Assembly: GCF_963678635.1 (NCBI RefSeq)
Contig: NC_087063.1
Span: 79,505,617-79,569,616, forward strand
DNA length: 64,000 nucleotides
Direction: 5' to 3'
Source of the DNA: Symsagittifera roscoffensis
Taxonomy: Eukaryota; Xenacoelomorpha; Acoela; Convolutidae
Positions 22,370-35,520 of the stretch are shown here, one piece after another. The number at the start of each line of letters is the position of its first letter. Within the stretch, counting starts at the first letter, position 1. Both the position numbers and the translations under genes were made by a program. A model generated the notes under the pieces. The model had not been told where the DNA came from. It made no database searches and saw only the letters and a program-made list of their open reading frames with translations.

Positions 22370-24400
22370 TGGGTTAACTGTCGGCAAAATCCAATATATG
22401 ATGACGTCAAACATTTTCGAACGAAAAAAATCAGCATACTTTGAGCACCGGCAAAATTAATGTCTAATGATTTCCATTTGACAAGTGGCGTGCGCGAAAT
22501 AGGTTTTCGAAAATTGTGTTGACTAAATAAGTCAGCCGAAACCCTAGAATACTAGAGAATGACCCCATTCAGCAAAAACAGTTTCTCTGCAATAAAAATT
22601 TTATTGAAAAAAATTGACACAAAAGCGTTCGTTCCCGCGCGTTCCCCTCGAAATTAGTAAACAATTGTTTCGGAAAGCATATTGAAATCACTTTTTTTTT
22701 TGTTTTGTCTCAATTTTTTGTTGATTTGTTTTAGTAGAGTGCAACTGAATTAGCGGGAAAAATGATGGAATGAACTGAACGGTAATAACATTTAAACGGT
22801 TCAAATTGTAGTAGTATAAAAGTTTGGAAAGTCAGCCTTTTATCAAAAATTTTCGACTAAATTGATCGTAAAACTGGTCTAAATTTTTGACCAGTTTTTC
22901 TCGACACTGAGACAATTTTTGGAAAAGTTTTTGGAGTCCGAATTGTCCAGAGGGTTTTTATTAATGTAAGAGTAACTGATTAGTGTTTGTCGCAAGCCAA
23001 TTCCACGAAAAAAAGATTCTTATTTTCTGGATGCATCTGATGTTTCAACCCAAAAGCAAATTTAGTCTGCATAAAAGCCAGCAAACGTTCATTGACTAAG
23101 TACATTTTAAAAAAAGCGGTTTTGCCAGTGTAACAAATAGTTGTATTTTTGTAGACGGGTTTTACAGTTTTGGGTTAAACTTCGTAATTTGATTAAGGGT
23201 TCCGTATTTTTTTCGGAACTTGAATAGAACAGTTTAGAATTTGATATTAGGCATGAACAAGACTTCTCGTATATCAGGGAAAAACCTTGAATGATCTCCG
23301 ACTACCCCTTAAAATTGAAGATAACTTTTTCTTAATTTCATTCGACTGTGAAAAAAACCCTGCTATGTAAATTACGAAGGAAGTTTTCAGCCTCCTGTCT
23401 CAAATCGTCTCAAAAAACACCCGAAGCAATATATTCCGTCCCTTTCTTCAAAAAATGGAACAAGAAACTTGAGGCGCTGAAAAGAAACGACGGGGAAATT
23501 TAAAAAAAATTACATTTTGTCAAAAAATAACTTGAACAGCTTCAAATATCAAGGGAAATAAGGTTATCAAGTATCTGCATCAGATGTTTTTTGACAAAAA
23601 GCTGAAACCGCGCAATTAACTTGGGAACCCGTGATAAAAAAAAACAAGTGTACCAGTCCATTGATTCCAAAATAATCGTGGCAAAGCTTATGTTACTAAA
23701 ATCTAGAGTGTTCCCATAAAATCCACAAAACTACTCGCCAAGCGTAAATCAACTTGGCGGCTTTCGATTATTTGTCAACAAGTTACACTATATGATGACG
23801 TCATTTGATAACTTTGAGCACCAATTTTATGTCAAATGATTTCTATAGACTCAGTGACGCACGCAGGAATAACCTAAATGATTTCCTTTTGCCTGCTGAA
23901 GTGTGCGGAGTAGGTTTTCGATAGTTTTCGTTAAATTTTAGTCAGCTGAAAAACTAGAATACTAGAGATTGACCCCATTCAGCAAAAACAGTTTCTCTGC
24001 AATAAAAATCATTTGGAAATATTTGACCCAAAAGCGTTCTTTTTACGCTCATTCCCTCACAATTAGTGAACACTGGTTTCTTAAAGCATATTGGAATCAA
24101 CTTTTTCTTACTTTTAGCCTCAAATTTCTGTTGTTTTGATTCAATTGAGTGCGACCGGAAAGTAGAGTTAGTTCAAAAAACGATTAAATGAAAGGTGATA
24201 GCATTCAAATTGTTCAAATTGTAGCAGAAGTAAATTGTGGAGTCAGCTTTCTATCAAATATTTGCGTCTAATTTAGTCTCACAACGGGAACGCTTAGATC
24301 ACTTTTTCTCGACAATGAGATAACTTTGAATTCTTTTGGAATCCGAATTGACCTGAGGGTTTTATTATAATACTAAACCTGACGCCGTGTTGGGTGTTGT
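22370..24400. repeat. Diverged direct duplication, about 620 bp units
   Basis: Bases about 22370-22990 and 23755-24400 share long blocks in the same order: ATATGATGACGTCA, ACTTTGAGCACC, AGAATGACCCCATTCAGCAA with AACAGTTTCTCTGCAATAAA, GAACACTGGTTTC-like, CAAATTGTAG and TTTCTCGACA.TGAGA, then CCAGAGGG/CCTGAGGG. Identity is roughly 75-85%, so the duplication is old. There is no coding capacity. The shared TTTCTCGACACTGAGAC string also occurs near 605 and 53750. Confidence 0.8.
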
Positions 24401-24599
24401 CAAAATCGAGAAGAAAAAACAAACTCTACGTCATCGTTTCTTAACACTCCTTTTTTACGGTTAGGTTAGATCAAACAAACCACATTTGGCGTTGTGTTGA
24501 AGTTGATAAAAAAAATTGTGAAACAATTGTCTTGGACCCGTGTGTAGGTAAAAAAACTGGTTGTTCAAAAAAACTGAAATAATCATTTCAGTAAGTTTC

Positions 24600-25660
24600 G
24601 GTCAAGTTCGCAGTAAATCGAAAAAGAGTGCTCGTATCAAGACGAAGCCCTGAATGTTCCGACTACCATTTAATTGGTTTCGAAAAAACTTTGTTAAATT
24701 AAGTACTGTCAAAACTTTGAACTTTAGGCTGATCATATTAAAAATAAGTATTATAGTTTAAATCTTGTAAGGAATAAAAAAAATCACTTAGTTGCCTTAA
24801 TCAATTTGGAACGGTTTTGTGGTGCGGGATACTTCGCCACCCGAGTAAACTATAAAACGAACAGTTTAGACAGACTCGTGGAAGGTTATTATAGTGGTTT
24901 GCACACCCGGCTGGACCCATGCAGACCAAGAGATCGATCCCCTGAGGGACCACAACTTTGTAAATTTGGTCTGAATAAAAAAAACACCCAAAAGCATATA
25001 TTTCACATTTTCTTCGAAAGTCGGAAAAAAGTTAAATTTAAGAAATCCCATTAGAAGGTTACTGCAGCAGGCCTTGATGTCTTGTGACTTTTTTTTGATA
25101 ATCTATCCTAGATTAAAAAAACAAGCTATTCGTTCTCAAGACTCATGAACGCCTTAAACAGCCAGAACCGAGCATTTTACATAATAATCAATATATAGTA
25201 AATAGTTGCCATTCTAATCTAATGGTATTTATTGAAACAAAACAAGCAAAATTATTGACTGACAATAGATTGGGAGGACGCTATTAGACCTGAAAGTCTG
25301 TTTTCAAACTCCTCAAATTTTGGAGGATGTTAACTTGATCCAATCTTGCTCGTTGACTTTTCGTTTTCGTGGTTAAGACTTGGCAAAAACAGAACCCGGA
25401 TGTTAAATAAAAAGACCATTCATTCATCAGGGAAAGAACCAAAACACGCGCTATTTACCTCTTTACGGAGAACAGTTTTTGTGCCTCTGATTAAGAATGA
25501 CAGTTGGATTACTGTGTTTTGTTTTCTGGTTTAGGAAATTTCGCCTCAGCCTTAAACAACGAGCAAAAATTGTTGGGTTCTAGAACCACCCACCTCTAAA
25601 ATTCGCCTGAGGGGCGGAGACCTCAGCAATTTCCCAACCGTTCGAAAGGGGAGGGGGGAC
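24600..25660 (+). repeat. Family A repeat, long copy 1
   Basis: It starts near the core GTGCTCGTATCAAGACGAAG with CCCTGAATGTTCCGACTAC and matches 29210-30370 in order over about 1.1 kb. Shared words include GATTGGGAGGACGCTATTAG, GGATGTTAACTTGATC, CATTCATCAGGGAAAGAACC and GAGGGGCGGA.ACCTCAGCAA. No ORF over 82 codons is present. It is probably a non-autonomous element or a decayed one. Confidence 0.75.
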
Positions 25661-25834
25661 CTAGTTAAAATCCTCGAATTTTCAATCAGAATAGAGCATT
25701 TTACACGCAGCGCTTAGCAAAATTAAATTTTATTCAACGCTGGGGTGGAGGATCTTAACGGTCTGTTGGGGGGGGGGAGGGGGGAGGGGGGTTTCGTTTA
25801 CTTGATTTGAAGGGGGATTTAAGCGTAAAATTAC
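25661..25834. other. Intron sequence with G-rich run
   Basis: A run of about 26 bases that is nearly all G (25770-25796) lies about 40 bp downstream (minus sense) of the prickle splice donor. Transcribed as C-rich RNA, it could affect splicing; on the plus strand it could form a G-quadruplex. Confidence 0.6.
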
Positions 25835-26255
25835 CTGTTCACGGTTCAGCCCATGGGGCGCCCATGTGTACTCTTGGACACTCGAAGTCATCGTCGTGGC
25901 TGCCGAATTGCTGTCTTGTGCTGTACTCGTGCTGTCGCTACTCACCGTCGTCGACCCCAGGTTCGGAAACACAATCGCTACGCTACTATTACTGCTACTA
26001 GAGCAGTGACTGGCGTTAGATTTGTTGAAGTTATGGTCGGATACACTGGACGAAACGCTGGACGCGATCGATGTGTTGAAATTGGGATAGGACATATTGG
26101 CGGAATTATTTAGGGAGGAAACTGTAGATTGTTGCAGTGCTATGTTGTTTGACGTCGCGTGGATTTCGCTTAGCATTTTGGCAGAATTTTTCATCGGATT
26201 CACGAGCAAAATCTCATGTTGTAATAGCGAACACTTGCAACTTGTACACGTCTTT
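25835..26255 (-). CDS. prickle: Prickle, exon with Cys-motif end, linker and PET start
   Basis: The exon is 421 nt. The acceptor is TTTATTTAG (26256-26264) and the first base completes an Arg codon split in phase 2. The donor is CAG|GTAATT (25834). It opens with KTCTSCKCSLLQHE, the second half of the Cys-rich motif WRK.C..CKC found upstream of PET in PRICKLE3 and Testin. A Ser/Asn-rich linker of about 100 residues follows, then EYTWAPHGLNREQ, the start of PET. A TTG/Met-initiated reading at 26209 is an artefact, because the frame continues upstream into the splice acceptor. Confidence 0.93.
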
Positions 26256-29209
26256 CTAAATAAAAATTAATCTCGGTAAATATTTGCCGTCTCTGGCGCG
26301 AATTTACCTTAATTAACACGATATGTAGACCAATTTATGGCATAGTTTAACCAAATATATAAAAACCACAGAAACTCTGAATGAAACTAAACACGTAATT
26401 GATTCTACAAATTAGGAAGATTTAGTTCAATATTTTCGCAATAACTTGGAGCAGTATTGTGTACCAGTGATCTAGTTATGCTAAACAAAAGCGGGACGCA
26501 ATATGAACTGAAATAAGTCTCAAACTGGTTATAAATCTCGTTTTTATGAACATATTTTTGGACCACAAATCAGTTGAACCGGAAGAATGAAGTAAAAATC
26601 TCGCCAGCCCAGACTGAGGATTAAATTGATTCGACACAAGCCTGCCCGATCATAAATCACAAAATTTGGGTGCAAATTTGCAATGAATGTAGAACGCCAT
26701 TTTAAACATGTAACACCAAATCCAAAATGTAAATCACGCTTTTCTTAACTGAAGTTTCGAGATAAGGCTTAAAAGATTTTGTTTCTTGAACATATGCAAC
26801 ACTTGTTTTTGAAAACTCTTACCTTTCGATTTAACTTTCACAAAGTTTCGTTGCATTTGTTGTGACGAGTCTTAACGTGTTAACACAAAGAAGCGTTAAG
26901 CAACCCTTAAACTACTGAAACAAAGTTGAACTTTCCAGTATGTTTTGTAGTTTGCGCGTGGTAAGTTTAATAGCAAAGGATTAAAATGGTCTGGCTGTTA
27001 ATATGCGATCGGCTCTTTAGCAGCGCACAATTTCTACAAGAACTGCGGAATAATCCCACGGAGTTTAGCATGGTAAAATGGCGACCAGAACCATAGGAAG
27101 CTGCGCCGCACATATGGTATCAAAAATTAACAACGGGGGTTCAGTTAAGAAGAATTGATAATGTTTTTATCAAGTTTCAATAAATGCTGCTCTTTGTAAT
27201 CTTTTATCTAGAGGCGGTGAATAGTCAAAAAATTTTAATGTAATTTGAGAAATCGAAAAACGAACAAAAGAAATCAAAGAAGAGTTATTTGGCATTTGAA
27301 TAGGCTGAGTTTAGAATGACAAAAGAGCAACAAAAGCTAATGGTATAAATTGACCATCAAATCAATTTTTAGATTTCTGCTTGGCACTTTGAATTACACC
27401 ATTTAATTTTAATGGCAAAAAACTTTCAAGGCAAAAAAGTAAAATTAGTAGAAACAATGAAAATTCCATTTTCGGCGTATCAAAGACGCCATTTGACGAC
27501 AAAAATTGGCAATTAAAGTGAAATATTTAATGCATTTTTTGAAAGGCTGATTTATTTCCTTACCTTCCCTTCCCTCCCGAATTCCGCGTTATTCAAATTT
27601 CTCTGATCCATTGCCTTAAGAAAAACCCTTCGAGATAGTGTTTATTAACGTACAATGAACATACCATGTTTACGGCTGTGTGTTTCCTGTTTTTCTTAAA
27701 AACAATCATTAAGCATGTCAAAACAACTTACCTTTGTTCAGCCTTAAATTCTGCAATCAAGGACAATATTATGGCGCGGGTAAAATTTATAAACAAGGAA
27801 TTTCTCAAAAACAAGCAACGATATTCGAAAGGAAACAAAAAAGTTCACGCCTTTTGAAGGCCTTTCAAAGTTTTTTCACACCTTCGCTTTTGAAACGTAT
27901 GCGCGAAAGGTCAACAATCGATAAGTTTTCACGAGTGAATGCGATAAGAATTCGACCGGAATACAAAAAATGAGAAATGATCCGAATCGGAAACTCCGAA
28001 TATTAATAGAACAGTCTATAATTTTTCAGCGAATTGTACCAAAATACAGAACCAAACGAGGAAATTCGAATCAAATGAAAAATCGAAGCGTAAAATCAGG
28101 AATCATAAAAATTTCCTGGACACAATACAAAAACAATAAAGAAATAGCACAGTTCAACAGAGCGAAAAACTCCTCGAAATGATGGTCCAGTTTTACGACC
28201 CAGATGGATTAAAAAGATGGAAAACACTTAGTGACGGTACTATTCTCTCCTGTATAACATTATACAGGTAGACAGAAAGAGAATTTATTGATATGCACGT
28301 TGATGTTGTTTTTCTTAATAACACAAATTATACTAAGCGTAAGGATTAGCGATATGGAATATATTGTTATCCATGAATATTTTTGAATTAATCTTAACTC
28401 AAGTTATTGCATTTTTGCCACACCTTAAAATGTGATTCGTCTACAAGGATTTTTTCAAGCGTAATAATTTATGATTTCCACGAGTAATTTTCTATGATAA
28501 GTTGTTTTTAATGATTGCGTGTACCTTTTGTTAGTTGGGAATTTGACTATGAACAAAAATGATTTCACGAAGAGTACATTAAGATGGGAGGTGCATTGGA
28601 ATCTTAACTGGGGAAAAGCAACTTACGCTAAAAAGGGAATCCTGTTTAGAGCATAATCTGTTAAAGGGAAAAAGTGACATTAATACTCGAATTCACCTGT
28701 GCTTGCAATTCAATTAACCCAGATTGTAAAATGCAGTAAATTTTTCAACCATTTTCCGTTGAAAAGCTATTATTAGGTTAATGTCCTAACTCGAAATCAG
28801 AAAACACAACAACAATGAAAAGGTCAAAGTATCGAAAATAACTGACAAAGGCGCCAATCAGCCATAATAGAAAATTAAAATAGGGGAAATGAATTCACAA
28901 TCAACGCAGCGGAACGGAAAACGACCTTTGAAAAAATCGCAACGGCCACTTACTCGTACATCTCAATTTTAGAGATTAGGTTTTGAAAAAGAGCCCAATT
29001 TTTATCTGATTACTCAAAAATGAGAGTTTTTGAATAGTAGAGCACAAAAACATAGAAAATAACAGCTTGGTTTATGTTACGGTTGCAGAAATACTTTTGA
29101 TAACGTTTGCTACACTACCAACGTGCGTTTAAAACAACTATTTTCAGCGCAAATCTTAATATCGTAAGAAAAATGAGAAAAAGGAAAGCGGAATGCATTT
29201 TAACTGAAG
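26256..29209 (-). other. Start of the 23.5-kb prickle intron
   Basis: AT-rich with no gene seen. ORFs at 27666-27973 and 27970-28182 are Lys/Arg/Asn-rich with no domain. A perfect short hairpin CCTGTATAACATTATACAGG sits at 28249-28268. Confidence 0.5.
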
Positions 29210-30370
29210 GCAAACAAGCCTTGCTGGTATCAGGGCGAAGCCCTGAATGGTCCAATCGCCCTTTATGAGGTATCTGAATTAGTTTTTATTAAAAATGATT
29301 GAAAAAACGTATTTAAAACTTTCGAATTTTATTCAATACTTGCGTGTATTTAATACTTTTGAAGATATCACTTGGTAATTAAGATAGCGCGTGGGCTTGA
29401 GACTTTCAAAAAAAATCTGAAAAAATTTCATTTTTTTCGTTCATTTTTTGTGAACAGCTTATCCATTTTATTAAAAATGAACACTACTTCATCGAATTTT
29501 AAAGACTATCGAAAAATGCCTATTCATTGGTTTCGAATAGTTGTGGTTAATTTAGTTTTTGCAAAACTCTGAATTTTACGCTGATCATATTAAGAATATA
29601 AGTGTTGCAATTTGAATCATGTATGGAAAGATAAAACCAATTAGCTACCGTAATTCATTTTGGAACGCTTTTATAGGGCGGGATAACTCGCCACGTGTGT
29701 AAATGGTAAAACGAGCAATTTGCACAAAGTTGGAAAGTTATTTTAGGGGTGTGCACACTCCGCTGCTCCCATACGTATCAAGAGATTGATCCCCCGAGAG
29801 ACCACAGTTTTGCAAAATTGGAATAAAAAACGACTCCGAACATATATATTCCTCACTTTTTGCGCATATATATTCCTCAACAAAAAGTTCAAAATCTAAG
29901 AAATTCTTTTAGAAGATTACTACCGACCTTGATGCCTATGAATTTTTTTCTAACCTTAACTAATGGTATTTTATGAAGCAAAAACAAGCAAAAAACTATT
30001 GACTTACAAAAGATTGGGAGGACGCTATTAGACCTGAAGGTCTGCGTTTATGCTCCTCAATTTTTGGAGGATGTTAACTTGATCGAAACTTGCTCCTTGA
30101 CTTTTCGTGGTTGAAACATTACAAAAACAGAACCTGGATGTTAAATTAAAAGACCGTTCATTCATCAGGGAAAGAACCAAAACTCGCGCTATTTAGCTCC
30201 TTGCGGTGAACCGCTGTTGTGTCACTAATTAAAAACTGATTGATAACATTTGAGTATTTTTTGTGGTTTGGGAAACTGCGCCTTCGTCTTAAGCAACGGG
30301 AAAAATTGTGGGGGCCTAGAACCACCCACTCTAAATTCGCCTCAGGGGCGGACACCTCAGCAACTTTCCT
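29210..30370 (+). repeat. Family A repeat, long copy 2
   Basis: The core CTGGTATCAGGGCGAAGCCC begins it, followed by the same block order as 24600-25660 (GATTGGGAGGACGCTATTAG, GGATGTTAACTTGATC, TCATCAGGGAAAGAACCAAA, GGGGCGGACACCTCAGCAA). A small internal duplication (CATATATATTCCTCA, twice) is at about 29848-29880. Confidence 0.75.
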
Positions 30371-30705
30371 ATATTTTGTGAATTGGCATAAATATCTATC
30401 AAACTATGTAAAAAAATTGGTCAAAATTACTTGGTATAACTTCAAATTTTATCTGGAGAAAAAACACCCAGGCACAGATATTTCGACACTTTCATGGAAA
30501 TCCGAAACGAATACGTTTCAAAAACTGTTCGTAATAAATTTGAGCCCGAAATTTTCCAATCACCTCAAGCCTGGTTTTGGGTAAAACTTGAGTTAAAAAA
30601 ATAAAACTGATGGTATCAAGAAGAAGTCAGGATTGCTTTTAAAGCATTAAACTAGTTCGTGTCTCACAACGCATGAATCGTACTAGCATGCAACAATCTC
30701 AAAGA

Positions 30706-31255
30706 CAAACAAGACTGCTTGTATATCAGGACACAGCCCTAAATATTCCGACTGCCTCTTAATCCATACCAAATAGTTCTTGGGAAAAGCAAATATTGAA
30801 AAGCTATAAACTTTGGACAATATCAAAAATCAAGTGTGAAAATTTGAGCCATACCAAATTAATACAACCGAACAGCTACCCTCAATTCATTTTGGAATGA
30901 TTTAATTTGTGAGGGATTTTTTTTGCCACGCATAAATAGTTCGCGTTACGCTTTCAGGATTATGGATAAAACCTTTAATGTGCGCATAAATTTGTCCAGA
31001 GCATGATCAAATTGGCAATTTTCAAACTCCCAAAGTTTTGCAAAAAAAGATTGGAGGTAAACTATGTAACTATGTAAAAATCTTTAGAAAAATGTTTTAA
31101 ATTTGATATATGTTTTAAATTTAAATTGAAGTCTAAATCTTCAATGGGGCATAAAAACTTTTTTGTTCGAACCTGTTTTTTTGATTGCCGAAAACTCAAT
31201 TAATAAAAAAAGCACACCCAATCATAAATATTTTTGTTTCTTCGAAAACGGAACA
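30706..31255 (+). repeat. Family A core joined to diverged family B
   Basis: The core AAGACTGCTTGTATATCAGG with CCGACTGCC lies at 30712-30765. The block TTCGCGTTACGCTTTCAGGA is at about 30947. Diverged B words follow (GATCAAATTGGCAATTTTCA, AGCACACCCAATCATAAAT). The minus copy at 55320-55968 has the same order in reverse. This supports one composite element. Confidence 0.55.
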
Positions 31256-34200
31256 ATTAAGAGAAACGGACTATGCTTTGTTTCATGTTTCGAAATTCCA
31301 ATCGAAAGTTCAAAAAACAAATTAGAGCTTGACGGATTGTTGTCCATTGTATCGAAAATTAAACCCTTTTAAAATCTTTGTTCGGCCAGTATTTGAAATC
31401 TTAACTGGAAAAAATGTATGTCTAAATAGAAAAATATTTGGAAAATTTAGCCCACCTAAACCTAAATTAAAATAGTGAAGCAATTAAGTGCTGGAAAACT
31501 GGTAACGCGTTACCAAATTGTCTCATGTGCTTCCAGTTCCTATGATCACCGATATGAAAAACATTCCAGATTAAACTGAAGTAAGCTTTCAGATCCTATT
31601 TTTGCCATCTGAAAGTTATTTAAAAAAGTTACTTAGCATTTTCAGGAGCGGTAAATAAAACTAATGATTGAATTGTTTTGTGAATTTTGTGTTTTTTTGG
31701 TAGCTGAAACTTGTCTGCAAACAAAATAAAAAAGAACAAAATTAAAGACCTAAAAAGAAGCATTCGGGCAAAACTGTTGAAGGATTAGCTCTTTTAGTTC
31801 TTTTTAGAGAAATCGAAAGAGGAAAAAAATCTTCTGAGAAAATAAAAGAGAACATTGAGAAAAAAATGTTCACACCATTAAAACGAAAAAAAAAACAAGG
31901 TTGATTCTTTAAAAAAATGAGGCCGTCTGATACCAGAGTGATGCATTGACTCTTGAGCTTGTTCAAAGATAGATTTCCTCTTTAGTCATGGCCTGCAGGC
32001 CATCTTATCCATTATCGTTCGGCTGGCTCAAAGTAGGTTTATTTTGAAGCTTATAAGATATTTGATTTCAATTTTAGCTTTATTGGTTGCCCAACTTAAA
32101 TGCTGCATCTATTTTTAAATAACCAAGAAATCTTAAATTCTGGAGAATTTCAATATGTCAGTTAAATGAGACCTGATTAAAGGGGGATAACCACTATTTT
32201 TAGAAATCCAGCTTTAAGAATAACGAATTTTGAGGCAACCAAACGATTTTAAAGAGGTAACAAGTCTGCACGTATCAAAGCGAAGCTAAAAAAAAATTAA
32301 TTTCTTAAGATGTCCTTGAAACATTTTTTTATTTTCCAAAAAACACCACACAAAACTTTAGGTAAAAAGTTTTGCATATAGCAAAAAAATGTATCAAATA
32401 ACTGAATAGATTTTTTTAATTTTTTGTTCCGGCCATTGTTCGAATGTGTCTTAGATATCATTTTTTTTTCCACTCAAAATCACTTACCACATAAAATTCG
32501 TTTGAAAGTTTTGAGACAGTCTAATTTCCAGCGAGCAACGTGATCGAGTAACGTTTGTTATATAAATTGTGATGAAAATTGGTCAAAAACATAATAAGTT
32601 TCTAAAAAAAACTAGTTGTAGAAGCTTCACATAGCACTTCTTTGGTAGTTAAAAATTTTAAAAACAAAAAAAAATTTAAAACGTTTTTCGCAAAAATGAG
32701 AAAAATTTAGAAGTTCGTCTCTGATTTTTTTTTTTCATTTTTTAAATTTGTTTTTAATTATTCTGAAAAACACTGTTGTCAGTTTTGCCTGATTTGTTTA
32801 TTTTATACGCATTTCTATTGTTTTCTCGTCACCCCAATCCTAGTAAAATGACACTCAATTGAAGAAAAAAAAAAGAAAAAAAAGACTTTTTCAAAAACGT
32901 TCTATGACTGGTCGGAAACTTCTGTGCTATCCTTGTTTTATTTTAAAAATTGATGATTGAAAACTTTTAAAAGTAGTTCCATAGTAAAATAATTATGTAA
33001 GGGGAGGGGTGCGTAAAATTCCGCTTTACTTCAAACGTTGCAAAATTGACCAAAAAACCGACAGAACAAAAGTTGAAACCACTAAGACCGAACAAAGCTT
33101 TCAAGCGAAATAAAAACAAAAAAAAAGAAAAAAACTAGAGCAAGTCCAGCAAAATTACGAATAACTGGGGTAGTTTGCATAGCGTCGAATCGGAGCTCCG
33201 CACCACTTGTAATACCAAACATGGAAATCAAAATAATTACATCTGCAAAAGATTCCAAACTTTTGGATCAAATGATGTTCAATTTGAGAAAAACACCTCT
33301 AACAACACAACCACCGGCAAATTTTTTTTCACAAAAACGAATCTAGCAGCGAGTAAAGAAAGTGTTAATGAAGAACTTGGAATAATAAGTTCTGAAACTT
33401 TCATTTTTACGGCCCTCCTCTTTCGGAAACGCGCGAAATGATGAATATCTATTTTTTTGCTTAATAGAGACAAATATAGGTCCAAAAACTAATAAGACAA
33501 ACACCGAGACTATTTGAGTCGAAAAAAAAAATTTTCAACGAAAAAAAACAAACAAAGTTTTCAAATTACCATTTACATGAAAGAATCAAAAAACAATTTC
33601 ATTTACAATAAAATCGGCTTACAGTACAAGAAAGGTAAGAAATGTGGAAAACAAGCAGAAAAAACATAAGCAGACAAGTAATAGGCCGACGATTTTTTAT
33701 ACTACATCTTTTGGGTTTTAAAATAAACAGGTGCTGACCGGATTCGTGCAAAAGTCTTTAGCCGTCAACTAGTTTTCGTAACCAGTTTAATTTGAATTTT
33801 CAAAAAAATTAGCATGTTTGCAGCAGAATTGAAAGCTGCACGAATGATAACTGCACAAATAAATCAGTGATTTTGTTATACTAGTTGTTAACTCAAAAAA
33901 AGTCTATGTTCCGAATGGAAAACGCTTGCTAATCGCAAGCGTAAAAAAGTAAAACACACTATCAGCTACAACTCGAAAAAAAACAATAAGTATTAGGATG
34001 ACATCAGTTACGTTATTATGTGACGGGGGATGAAGTTCGTTTTTCCCTTCATTCTGGTAGTCAATTTAAATAATATATACATATATATCCGATTCGGTAC
34101 TATTTAACTGCAAAAGCTTTGATTTTTTTTTCTAAAGGCTCATTTTGCACCTATGAGCATTATTTTTGCAGAAGCGCGACCCAAAAGAACTCATTTTTTT

Positions 34201-34372
34201 GCCTTTAAATTCCAAAAAACTCTTTAAAAAGATGCCCTTTCTAAAATAACTTTAAGGGGTTTCAGTAAAGCTCTGATAGCCAAATTGAGGGTGTTCAAAG
34301 TTCACACTACATCCATCATTTTTCCGGCAATTTATTTAAATGAAGAAAATAAAACATATTCATTCACTCGAG
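31256..34372. other. Intron sequence, no gene seen
   Basis: A degenerate family A core is at 32265-32290 (TCTGCACGTATCAAAGCGAA), and a 16-bp palindrome ATGGCCTGCAGGCCAT at 31987. The ORF at 33175-33441 has no recognisable domain. The rest is AT-rich. Confidence 0.5.
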
Positions 34373-34535
34373 TTGATGATGATAGTATTGGGCAATTTGA
34401 AGTTGACGATAAGTGAATTAGAGCAAACATATATCCAAAATTATTACCATCAGAGAAAGTAAACTTAATTGAACAAAAAATTATCAAATTTTATACCCGA
34501 CTGGCTTGAACAGAACTCAAGATTGCAGAGAGTAT
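34373..34535 (+). repeat. Direct repeat flanking the transposon nest, left copy
   Basis: It shares GACGATAAGTGAATTAGAGC, ATATCCAAAATTA, AAATTTTAT.CCGACTGGCTT and AACAGA..TCAAGAT with 39005-39170, in the same orientation. The two copies bracket the nest at 35.0-38.7 kb. Confidence 0.75.
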
Positions 34536-35009
34536 ATAAATGTCTTAATTGAACGCCACATTTAACATGATGAAATAATCATGAAAACTGTATGAGCTCG
34601 ATATAATGTATTTAAGAATTATAAGAGCTAAAAAATTACTAAACTCTGATTGTCTAACAGAAGTTCCGGAAATCGGTCTTTCTGCCATAGTTTGTTACCC
34701 AGTTTTAACCTGGTTTGCAGCCAATTTGGCCAGATCTAGCTTTGTCATTTGAAGACGAAAGAATATAAAATCAAACAATCATAAACAAATTGATTTAATG
34801 CTATATTTTCGCATTAATAAGGTAGTATGATTGGCAAAAAGCAAATTAACTTTTCTTGGCAGCAAAAAAAATTAACTTCTATTTAAATTTCGACTGTTTT
34901 TTATTCAGAATTGATTTTCATAACCGCTATCGAAAAAGAGAAAAATTTAAGGATGATTTTAGTAATGGTACTATCAGCCAGGTATTTAAATTTTTCTATC
35001 CCTTTTAGA

Positions 35010-35520
35010 TTTAAGACCATTTATTTACGAGGGAAAGGACCAACATACGAGCTGTAGATCTCATCACGGCGAGCCGCTGTGGTGCCCCTGTTTAAGAACT
35101 ACCTGCAATTTTTTGTTATTTTTTTGGGCTGCGTCAGTGGCGTGCGCAGAAACTTTTCTAGGTGGGGGTTTCCAAAAATGTTGAAAGTTTTGCCGACCTT
35201 ATTTGATTTTCCGAGCTCTCCCATAGACGTTTTTAGGCACTTTTTCGAAAAATTTTGACCAGAAAATGGCGTTTTTTTTGGGGTGGGCTCTTCCTCAAAA
35301 TTAGTCATAATGTCTCCGAAGGCGCTTTATGAAAAAAATTTGAGGTTGTTCAGCGAAAAATGGATGTCATAAAATTATACCAGAGTGGACACTCTTTAGG
35401 AAAAAGTAGGCAAACAGAATTGAGGGGTGGAGGTGGCGGTCATCCCCCCTCGGCACGCTACTGGGCTGGGTAATGTTGCCTCACCCTCTAGCAACGAGCA
35501 CAGATCATGGTGCCCGCACC
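35010..35520 (+). repeat. Family A fragment split by a MITE
   Basis: Left of the MITE, GAGGGAAAGGACCAACA and GGCGAGCCGCTGTGGTGCCC match family A around 25425-25490 and 30165-30225. Right of it, the match resumes (GCCTCACCCTCTAGCAACGA, like the AAACAACGAGC stretch at 25555). The repeat was therefore present before the MITE inserted. Confidence 0.6.
35135..35463 (+). mobile_element. hAT-like MITE (family D, copy 2), 329 bp
   Basis: The ends are CAGTGGCGTGCGCAG (left) and, reverse-complemented, CAGTAGCGTGCCGAG (right). The flanks GGCTGCGT (35127-35134) and GGCTGGGT (35464-35471) match at 7 of 8 bases, an 8-bp target duplication as made by hAT transposases. The interior has GATTTTCCGAGCTCTCCCA, shared with the copy at 49240. 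It is non-coding. Confidence 0.82.
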
